A program made the position numbers and the translations under genes. A DNA stretch of 24,254 bases from Tritrichomonas musculus (Eukaryota > Parabasalia > Tritrichomonadida > Tritrichomonadidae), in NCBI GenBank assembly GCA_039105265.1, contig JAPFFF010000377.1, forward strand, positions 1 through 24,254, given 5' to 3'. Below the pieces are notes generated by a model. It ran no database searches and had not been told where the DNA came from. It worked only from the letters and a program-made list of their open reading frames with translations. Below, in pieces: positions 17,018 to 24,254 of the stretch (its first letter is position 1; every line of letters starts with the position of its first letter).

Positions 17018-17626
17018 AATCATAACTAAATCTAATTCTTCTCTTCTTCCAATCGTAAATCGAGGTCCTTTCAATGTGGATCCGTTATAATAATATCCTG
17101 GTGTTGCCTCTGGACCTCGAGTTCTGGTTCTTACATGAATTGAAGCCGACGGAGCTCGTTTACGAGTGGCATCGTCTTTGGGTAGGTAAGCTGCAGGACC
17201 AGGAGAAATTGACCCAGTTTCATTTAATTTCGTCCTTGAATGCAGAGTTGATTTTGGGGCGTCATTCGCAAATCTAGGTTGGATGTCATAGGCACCAGGT
17301 CCGGGGTTATCTGCTCTTGAATCTCTGACTTGACCATGACGATGCGACATCGTAACTTTTTTTGAATCAGCACCTAGAGGTGGTGGAACATAAGAAGGAC
17401 CAGGAGTAGCGTAGGATGATCGCTGCGAATGCCGTGAACCTAATGAAATTTTTGGGCCTCGGCCAACTGTTGTGGGTAATGTTCGGTATGGAGCGTCCAA
17501 ATGCCGCTCCGTGGTTGAATAGCGTCCTTTGATTGTAAATTGAGGACCATTATTTCGACCACGTGTTTCATAAGCACCTGGACCAGGCCCAGCTTCTCTC
17601 CTTCCTGTACAACGAGCAAAAAGCAT
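17015..17626 (-). CDS. SHIPPO/STPGR-repeat protein (ODF3-like)
   Basis: The product is 203 residues, basic and rich in Gly, Pro and Arg. It has repeated PGPGAY-type motifs: AGPGPGAYETRG (about 12), ATPGPSYVPPP (about 73), DNPGPGAYDIQPRF (about 106), ISPGPAAYLP (about 141) and ATPGYYYNG (about 177). They are spaced roughly every 33 residues and each is followed by a segment such as PQFTIKGRY or PRFTIGRREE. This is the SHIPPO-rpt family (PF07004), found in sperm outer dense fibre protein ODF3 and in flagellar/microtubule-associated proteins of protists. In a trichomonad the likely site is the axoneme or another microtubule structure (axostyle, costa); that is inference. The start ATG at 17626 is clear and the coding base composition is much more GC-rich than the flanks, showing strong selection. 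Confidence 0.88.
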   Translation of the reverse strand: MLFARCTGRREAGPGPGAYETRGRNNGPQFTIKGRYSTTERHLDAPYRTLPTTVGRGPKISLGSRHSQRSSYATPGPSYVPPPLGADSKKVTMSHRHGQVRDSRADNPGPGAYDIQPRFANDAPKSTLHSRTKLNETGSISPGPAAYLPKDDATRKRAPSASIHVRTRTRGPEATPGYYYNGSTLKGPRFTIGRREELDLVMI

Positions 17627-17948
17627 TTCTGAAAAATGTTTTTAAAAATTGAATAAAGTTTTTTGAATTAATTCTCTATTTTACATAAAAGATAAAAAAA
17701 ATGATATTTATTCACATGAACAATTTTTAAACAATTCAATATAATTTATTTTTAAAATTATTTTAATATAATTTATGATTTATTATAAGTAAAAATATAT
17801 ATATTTTTGAATATATTATTAGAAGTTAAAAGTATTTTTTGAATTCAATTGATATTGAATGAGTTATTTGAAATGATTCTACTTTTTGATTTTAAATAAA
17901 ATAAAAAAAAAACTATTCAAAAAATATTTTTTTGTTTTTTTTCCCAAA
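17627..17948. other. Divergent promoter region between the SHIPPO and BTB-like genes
   Basis: These 322 bp separate two oppositely oriented genes. It is AT-rich with no gene. No strong initiator match can be chosen. Confidence 0.45.
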
Positions 17949-20126
17949 ATGAAGAACACAGAATATGATATTCCAGATGTCACAGTTATTGATGATTTTA
18001 CAATTGTCTACAAAAGCCAGGAAAAACGAGAAGGAAAATTTTATGACTCGATCGAAGAAATCAAAACGTCAAAAGACCAATTTCTACGCAAACTTCGATT
18101 TTTCAAGAGCCGATCAAATGAAATCAACCATATGAAATCAATTCTCATTGAAGAAAACTATCCATTACAAATCTTCAAGGAATTCATTTCCACTCTGACG
18201 ACGAACAAGATCTCGCTGAACGAGAACAACTATTTGACACTTTTGCAACTGTGCGAAAAGTATCAGTACCCAGAACTACAGAAGCAAATTTTGAAATATT
18301 CATCAAGTCGTCCAGACATTGAAGAAGCGGTTGAAGAAGTCCTTCAAGATGACGAAATTGACTATTTAAAAGAAGAAGTGATTGCCACACATTTGGACAT
18401 TTGTCTAAAAAATGAAAACATGCTCAAATATCCAATCCACACATTGATACGAATATTAAACTCACCGAAACGAGTCCTGAAAGATCACAATCTTCTTTTC
18501 GAATTTGTCAAAAAGTTTGTGTCTAAGCAAGAGTCGAAAGCGAATGAAGAACAAAGCAGAAATGAAGATAATGAAGAAGAAAATCTGCAGCTTTTGATGA
18601 GTTCTTTGGATTATAGTCGAATGTCAACCGATGAATTGAAAGAACTGTTTAATTCAAAGCATTTTTAATGCTTGTTCAATTGCAGCGGAACTGTCGATCA
18701 GATGACGAGATTCATGAATGAAATTGAAAGCCAGAAAGAACAAATAAATGAACTTGTTGCACAAATAAAGAAGCAAGACGAGCTATTCCAAAAATATCAA
18801 GAAGAAAATCTCAAGAATCAGGAGATTCTTGCTTCTTTTGAATCCAAAATGATGAAGTTCGAAGCAGCAATGAATGAAAAATACCGGGAAGAGCAAGAAA
18901 AGAATAAACAAAGTCATGAAAAACAGCTCGAAACAATCAAGAAACTTGAAGAAAAAAATGAATTACAAGAGAAAAGGATTAAAGAACTTGAAGACATATT
19001 TCGTATTTTAAAAGAAAATCAAATGACATGTGAAATACAAGCGAGCACGCAACAAGATCAGACAATCAAAGGCGTGATCAACATCAATGAATGTGGGTCA
19101 CAATTAGATAGAAGCAGAAGCAAATATCTGTTGAGCACTGATGAATCACCAACTTTGGGAAGAAAATCGTATGAAGAAGGATCTCAGATTGAACATTTGA
19201 GGCAAGAAGTGACATTTATGAAAGCTAAAGGCAGGTACTACTTGCATGCGCTGCTGACTGATATTTACGGACATGAAAAAGAATTTGTGAGTCAGGCTGT
19301 AAGCACGAATGGCATTCAATATATCTATAATTTCACAGGACGGGCTGAGGCAGTCACTCTGCCAACAGGGAGATACAGACTCGAAGTCTGGGGAGCTGAA
19401 GGAGGCAAAAACAATGAATTTTCAAATCACTCAGGCAAAGGCGGCTACTCAGTCGGAACTCTAACATTAAACAAGGCAACCAAACTATTCATTCACGTTG
19501 GTGAATGTCCAAATGGCTTAAAAGGCGGCTGGAATGGAGGAGGGTCAGCAAAAAAATATAAAAAATACACGCCAGCAGGCGGAGGCGGTGCTACTGATAT
19601 TTCATTGTATGGCGAAGAAGGCAGCTCGAATTGGAATAATGAAGATCATCTCTACAGCCGAATCATCGTTGCTGGAGCTGGCGGAGGCTCCTCACATGAT
19701 AATGACTATCCGCATTGGTATGGAGGATTCGGGGGCGGCTTGGCTGGCCAGATCAGTGGCTTTGGCATTAATGATAGTGAAGGAACGCAAACAAGGGCAG
19801 GTCAGTGCCAAAGCTGCTCAGAAGGACAAGGATTTGGCGTTGGCGGAACATTTGTGGATACTGGATCATCAGGAGGAGGAAGTGGCTGGTATGGCGGCGG
19901 GGCACCTGGCAGGGGAAATTGGGGTGTTGGAGGATCAGGCGGATCAGGCTATGTATACAATCAGTCAACAGCCTCGAACTATCCAAGCGGATGCAAATTG
20001 AACAGCGAGTTCTATCTGGCAGAATCGAAAACAGTCTCAGGTGACCAACAAATTCCAAATCCTGCAAATTCATCTAAAGAGACAGGCCACAGCGGACATG
20101 GATATGCACGAATTACACTATTATAG
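17949..20126 (+). CDS. BTB/BACK-like, coiled-coil, glycine-rich-domain protein, with in-frame stop
   Basis: A first part (17949-18668, 239 residues) has a BTB-like lead (MKNTEYDIPDVTVIDDFTIV...FYDSIEEIKTSKDQFL) and a BACK-like helical segment (LLQLCEKYQYPELQKQILKY ... HLDICLKNENMLKYPIHTLI). In the same frame, after a single TAA (18666-18668), follows a long charged coiled coil (about 18700-19030). Next comes a Gly-rich domain (about 19320-20123) with VEVWGAEGG-like RLEVWGAEGGK, GGWNGGGS, GGGGATDI and IVAGAGGGSS. This is the ALK/LTK-type glycine-rich domain (PF12810) that is abundant in trichomonads. The second part has no ATG before 18702. Either this is one gene carrying a nonsense codon, or a 39-nt intron (from GT at about 18644 to CAG at 18682) removes the stop in frame. 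The ATG at 17949 is preferred over an upstream TTG. Confidence 0.7.
18644..18682 (+). other. Stop-containing 39-nt stretch: possible intron or nonsense site
   Basis: The stretch starts with GTTTAA, ends TTGCAG, has a length divisible by three and contains the TAA that splits the gene. It also holds the short palindrome AGCATTTTTAATGCT. It lacks the ACTAAC branch motif and the GTATGT donor known from Trichomonas introns. In addition, the neighbouring paralogue aligns through the residues it would remove (FNSKHF against FSLYEF), which argues for a true stop. Confidence 0.3.
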
Positions 20127-20328
20127 AAATATCTCATATAACTAGATTTTAATTATTGAGATTCTGATTTATATATAAACTTTGCATTTTTCTTGATATT
20201 AGAATTTTTTTGTAGTATTTCATTAGATATAAACAAATATTCAATTAAATTGATCAAAATTGATTGATTTGGGAGAATCAGGATTTCTGCCATATAAAAT
20301 TCAAAGGATATTTAGTCAGATTGATTTA
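20127..20328. other. Short intergenic region / possible lost N-terminus
   Basis: The region from 20254 to 20328 is in frame with the next gene and reads protein-like (DLGESGFLPYKIQRIFSQID). It has no ATG after the in-frame TGA at 20251, only a TTG. It may be leader sequence or a former N-terminus. Confidence 0.4.
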
Positions 20329-22287
20329 ATGGAAAAAGAAACTTTCCAGCTCCTATTAGACTCAAAAACTTTCAATGTACCATCAATATTCAAGCATATG
20401 TTAGATATTTCTCCAAAAATAGTAAATATTCTAATCTTTAATAAAAATCACCAATATCAAGTTGAATCAAAAGTAAGTGAAAATGTATTTCAATCTTTTT
20501 TAAAATATTTAATCAATGATGATATACCAGACATCCAAATATATAATTTTAACGAGTACCTTCAACTAAGTAAGGAATTTCAAATTCTTGATGATATCAT
20601 CAAAGCCAAATCCGATGAATTTGGTGAGTATTTCATCAATTTGAATGCCTTAAACAACATCAAAAATACAGATTTGTCAGATTATGAAGAACAAGTAGCT
20701 CTGAATCTTGACGATTATCTCGAGAAATACGGCAAAGAACTGATGAACGCGCCAATTCAATCTCTTGTTAATATTTTCAATCATAAAAAGCGTAAACTAA
20801 CTCAGCATGACCTTGCCTATAATTTAATTGGACAACATTATGAAAATTCAAAAAATTTCGAAATTTTTGTTCTTCTTGACTCACTCGACGGCAGCAAGCT
20901 TTCAAAAAGCAACCTGGAAGAGTCATTTTCTTTATACGAGTTTAGAATGAACCACATGCCAGCCATTGAATTCTCATATATATCGAATTCATTCCAAAAT
21001 CAACGAAAATTGGAAGATTTGGTGACGCAGCTTGACCGAAAACTAAACGAAAACGAGATGAAAAGAGAAGAAGAAATGAAAACTTTGATTGAAAAGAATG
21101 AGGCAGAAAGGAAGGCTTTGATTAAGGACACTGAAGATAAAATAAAAGAATTGATCAAAATGTTTGAAGATGAAAAGAAACTTTTAATGATGCAGCATGA
21201 AAAAGATATTAAAAATTTGAATGAAAAAATTGACTTGTTGTCAAAGCAAATCAACGAACAGAGCCAAAACATATCAACAGCGAATTCATTTATTGATGAT
21301 GTGAAGGATAAATTAAAAGATTCATGTAAAATCGACGAATCTAATGCAAACAAATTAGCCGTTTTGTCTGTTGATTTGAACATAAATGAAAAAGGAATTC
21401 TTGGAAAGCTGAAAGAGATGGAAAAGAGCCCATTTGATCGTCTTTTCATTGCTTCTCAATCATCACGTGACATTTACAACTTGATTGATCCAAAAACAAA
21501 AGATGATTTTAGATTTTTCAATATTTCAAATTCGTTTATTGAATTTTGCTTTGAAAACGAGATAACAATCAACGGAATCCAGATTTTTTCATCTTTTGAA
21601 TACTTCCCTAAGTCTTTTAAAATCGAAATTGACGGATGTGAAGTTATATCAATAAATGAGGCAAATGAATTAAACGGGCCAAATAAATCAATGACTGTTC
21701 CTATTGATCCAATTAGTGGCCGAAAATTACGATTTATTCAGACAGGACCAAACTGGGACAAAGGAGATAATTATCTTCGAATTAAAAGAATTGAAATTTT
21801 ATCGTCAGACATGAAGTATTCTGAAGGAGTGTTTTCATCTTTTATAAAGAAAAGTGAAAATCATGATCCTCACAAATGCCCAGTTATCATCACTTCATCT
21901 TACTTTGATTTAAATAAATATTTCTTACTTGAAACTGATAGAAATATTTGCACATATGACAAAGAAAATTCATGGTTCCAAATAGAATTAACTAAAGGAA
22001 TGGTCATCATTGAAGGATTTAGACTTGGGAGATGTCAACATGATATTAAAATGAAAAATTATACAATTAAATGCACAGATGACATCAGTAAACCATATGA
22101 ATCATGGATTGAGCTAATACAAATTGATGAAAAAGAAGAAAACGAGCATAAAATTACCGACATCTATGAATTAAATCATCCAAGTCCTCCTTCCAAATTT
22201 ATTCGCATCCAGCAAACAGGAAAAAACTGGGGAGATGATTATTATTTGGCCTTTTATTCATTTGATATTTATGGGAGTTATTCTTAA
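20329..22287 (+). CDS. BTB/BACK-like, coiled-coil protein with two discoidin-like (F5/8C) domains
   Basis: The product is 652 residues from the first in-frame ATG. The N-terminal 85 or so residues (FQLLLDSKTFNVPSIFKHML...ISPKIVNILIF) are BTB-like. A helical BACK-like segment follows (VALNLDDYLEKYGKELMNAP ... SLVNIFNHKKRKLTQHDL). 21004-21265 encodes an uninterrupted coiled coil. The last 280 residues hold two beta-rich units of similar layout, each ending in the same way: KLRFIQTGPNWDKGDNYLRI with KRIEILSS, and KFIRIQQTGKNWGDDYYLAF with YSFDIYGSY. That is the F5/8 type C/discoidin-like galactose-binding fold as found in BTBD9-like and many trichomonad proteins. The order BTB-BACK-F5/8C suggests an adaptor (possibly Cullin-linked), which is inference. 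It shares its N-terminal plan with the gene just upstream and looks intact. Confidence 0.8.
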   Translation: MEKETFQLLLDSKTFNVPSIFKHMLDISPKIVNILIFNKNHQYQVESKVSENVFQSFLKYLINDDIPDIQIYNFNEYLQLSKEFQILDDIIKAKSDEFGEYFINLNALNNIKNTDLSDYEEQVALNLDDYLEKYGKELMNAPIQSLVNIFNHKKRKLTQHDLAYNLIGQHYENSKNFEIFVLLDSLDGSKLSKSNLEESFSLYEFRMNHMPAIEFSYISNSFQNQRKLEDLVTQLDRKLNENEMKREEEMKTLIEKNEAERKALIKDTEDKIKELIKMFEDEKKLLMMQHEKDIKNLNEKIDLLSKQINEQSQNISTANSFIDDVKDKLKDSCKIDESNANKLAVLSVDLNINEKGILGKLKEMEKSPFDRLFIASQSSRDIYNLIDPKTKDDFRFFNISNSFIEFCFENEITINGIQIFSSFEYFPKSFKIEIDGCEVISINEANELNGPNKSMTVPIDPISGRKLRFIQTGPNWDKGDNYLRIKRIEILSSDMKYSEGVFSSFIKKSENHDPHKCPVIITSSYFDLNKYFLLETDRNICTYDKENSWFQIELTKGMVIIEGFRLGRCQHDIKMKNYTIKCTDDISKPYESWIELIQIDEKEENEHKITDIYELNHPSPPSKFIRIQQTGKNWGDDYYLAFYSFDIYGSYS

Positions 22288-22325
22288 TATTTATTCCCCT
22301 TCATTTTAAGTCTATAAAATATTTT

Positions 22326-22381
22326 AAAAAATCTTTTAAAAAGATTTTTTTTTTTTTTTGTTTTAAATCGCGATTTAAAAC
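22326..22381. repeat. Two adjacent palindromes downstream of the F5/8C gene
   Basis: 22360-22381 is a perfect 22-bp palindrome, GTTTTAAATCGCGATTTAAA followed by AC. Just before it (about 22326-22352) AAAAATCTTTTAAAAAGATT is a near-perfect dyad running into a T tract. Together they lie 40-95 bp past the stop codon and could form hairpins in the 3' region or mark a protein-binding site. Confidence 0.75.
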
Positions 22382-23725
22382 ATTTATTTATCTCATTTAA
22401 AATAATAGATATCGAAATAACAAATAAATAAACTAAAGATATTCATTGTATTTATTAGTATGGTATATAAAGTATTCCGATTAAAAACATTGACAGCCAT
22501 CTACAAACAAAAACAAAATTTTTTTTCTGTTCATGCTAGGACAAAAAATGATCATCTTAAGTGATTAAACAAGCAAAGTATTGCCAAATTTAACCTATTT
22601 TATTCAGTTTCGGCATGAGAAAATTCAAAATATTTACTTTTTTGTTAAATTAAAGACTACCCTTTTAGTATATTAAGATTTTTATAAAATATTCATGAAA
22701 TGCTGCTTTATTCCAAGATTTAAAAATATAAAGGAAAAATAGTTTATACATATATTCTCATCAGTAATTAATATTAAGATCACGATCTCTTCATTTTCAA
22801 TGTTGTATGTTTCAAAGAGTTCAGAGACTAATATCAAAATGAAATTGAATATGAAATTATTATGATCTTTTTTATTTAATAAATACATTTTTAGAAAACT
22901 TCAAATATTTCAACAATATTACATCTTTGACGTTTGATCATATTTTCATGTTGATGTGACTATAAAACTTTTTTTATCATTATATCTGATAATTTTTCCA
23001 AGTGAATGAGAACAGTTCTAGATTTTTTTTTTAAATTTAATACTAATATTACCTGTTTTAAAAAACAGATATATTATACTTTCATATTTGAACATTTTAT
23101 AAATTATTATTATGCTTGTTTGCCTTGTTGTTCCATTTTTTCTTTTAATTTTAACTAATTATTATTTTTTCAATAAATATTAGCAAAACTTAGAAAAATG
23201 AATATTTTATGGTGTTTAATTAAGCATACATCAGCTTTTTAATTAGAAAAATAAAATTTTTTGAAAATCTAATATTTTATGTATCTTAGAATATTATTTA
23301 TTAAATTAATCATCATAGTTATATTTATTATCAGATATATAACTATTTGTAATAATAAAATAAGGTATATACTCCTTTGTCATCTAAAAAAATCGTATTT
23401 TGTTATATTGAAAATTGAATGTAAAATGATCGTTGCTAATCTATTTCCTAAAAAAAAATTCTATTTCCTAAACGGCTGTATTAAATCTATAAAAGATATT
23501 TAATTAATTATTGATAATATTCTTCATCCTTTATTGTAAGTTGCTTGGAAGTAACTTTAATATCTCTTATGAAAAATCTGAAAAATAAAAGAAGAAATCT
23601 TGGCAGTCTTATCCTAAATCATATATATTACCTATATGTATTATTTAAATATTATTATAATAATGATCCTGAAATTGTTTGTAATACAAATCATCTTTTT
23701 TTTATTTCATTTAAAATATTAAGTT
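22382..23725. other. 1.3-kb AT-rich spacer
   Basis: No convincing gene. The short frames on both strands are low-complexity (I, L, F, K, N, Y). A small dyad CCTGTTTTAAAAAACAGATA lies near 23053-23072. No tRNA or other RNA gene was recognised. Confidence 0.5.
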
Positions 23726-23726
23726 T

Positions 23727-24254
23727 TTACTCATCTGGATGATATATATCATATCCAAATCCCAAATAGAATTGGTTATTAATATCTTTTATAATATGAT
23801 TGTTGTCATTTTGTGTATTTCTTTCATCAAGATCAGTTAGTAATTTATATTCTTCACCTATGTAAATTAAATTTATAGACCATCTATATTTCCTGTACAC
23901 TTCACAAAAAGATTTGTATTGCATGTATTCTCCAAACACTTCAAAAATTGTATCATAAATTTTTTTTGATAAACTAATATAATCATTAAAATAATATTTT
24001 TTCACAACATTTTGAATGATTTTCATTTCATTTGAACCATATTTAATACATAATATACAAATAATAATGAAGATACTACATTATCAAAAGATGATTCAAT
24101 TAATAATTTCATTGCTTTATCATAATTTTTACCATATTTATTTTGGTCCTCATCTAAATAAATATTAGCTAAGTTGTACATTGCAACATGATCTCTTGAT
24201 TGATTGATAGCTTCATTAAATAGGATTTTTGCATATTCAATATTTTGTGTGATA
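23727..24254 (-). CDS. Sel1-like repeat (TPR-related) protein, C-terminal part, frame change
   Basis: The gene enters from the right edge, so its start is outside the window. The minus-strand frame at the edge reads NIEYAKILFNEAINQSRDHV, then AMYNLANIYLDEDQNKYGKN and YDKAMKLLIESS. These are Sel1/TPR units (A..yNLA.iY.......yekAi.ll..a), a family of scaffold proteins very common in trichomonads. That frame closes near 24031. A different frame, open from about 24090, continues in a family-like manner (CIKYGSNEMKIIQNVVKKYY) to the stop at 23727. A one-base shift between about 24031 and 24090, in an ATT-rich run, is the simplest explanation: a pseudogene, an intron or a sequencing error. The last 90 residues (EYMQYKSFCEVYRKYRWSIN ... 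FYLGFGYDIYHPDE) are a non-repeat tail. The stop overlaps a TAAA signal at 23726-23729. Confidence 0.65.

Noticed and set aside
19534-20073. Several alternative frames on both strands over the glycine-rich domain
   Set aside because: Shadows of the GC-richer, repetitive Gly-rich coding sequence.
23279-23742. Two plus-strand frames of 65-74 codons
   Set aside because: Ile/Leu/Tyr/Asn-rich translations of spacer DNA with no conserved motif; the second runs into the 3' end of the Sel1 gene on the other strand.

Overview
The window looks like nuclear DNA of a parabasalid protist (Trichomonas/Tritrichomonas type). The reasons are the very AT-rich spacers, the lack of clear introns, and a gene set typical of that group: BspA-like leucine-rich repeats, a DUF3447-type ankyrin protein, an R2R3 Myb, a SHIPPO/STPGR protein, BTB/BACK-like proteins with glycine-rich or discoidin-like tails, a Sel1-repeat protein, and Maverick/Polinton elements. 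Several stop codons sit inside a TAAA tetramer, the poly(A) signal described for Trichomonas. The genus is inferred from family content and base composition; nothing in the window proves it.

Layout. 1-3.7 kb holds host genes: a BspA-like LRR gene (minus), a DUF3447-like gene (minus) and a start-less LRR gene remnant (plus). 3.7-11.1 kb is a nest of mobile-element remains. In order these are the end of a decayed Maverick on the minus strand (about 3720-4606), a decayed pogo-like DNA transposase (4607-5367), one end and about 4.8 kb of a second Maverick (5368 to about 10200), and a 5'-truncated hAT transposase relic (about 10200-11127). The second Maverick has an HNH-type gene, a coiled-coil gene, an adenain/Ulp1-like protease, a capsid-module protein and a chromo-type integrase. 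11.1-14.2 kb has no convincing genes but contains a 354-bp inverted-repeat element and a fold-back. 14.2-15.1 kb is a Myb gene (minus). 15.7-16.65 kb holds two short inverted-repeat elements, one with a clean 8-bp target duplication (hAT-like). 17.0-17.6 kb is a SHIPPO gene (minus).

17.9-22.3 kb carries two neighbouring plus-strand genes built on the same plan: a BTB/BACK-like N-terminus, a coiled coil and a different C-terminal module (glycine-rich in the first, two discoidin-like domains in the second). The first has an in-frame stop between its parts. The right edge holds the C-terminal end of a Sel1-repeat gene (minus) with an apparent frame change.

No operon-like cooperation is expected among the host genes, since parabasalid genes are normally monocistronic. 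The second Maverick's protease, capsid-module and integrase genes are packed 6-21 bp apart and belong together as one element. I saw no tRNA, rRNA or CRISPR array. No clearly new system is proven; the best leads are the two Maverick ends facing each other across a transposase remnant, the 8-bp-TSD MITE, and the paired modular BTB-like genes.
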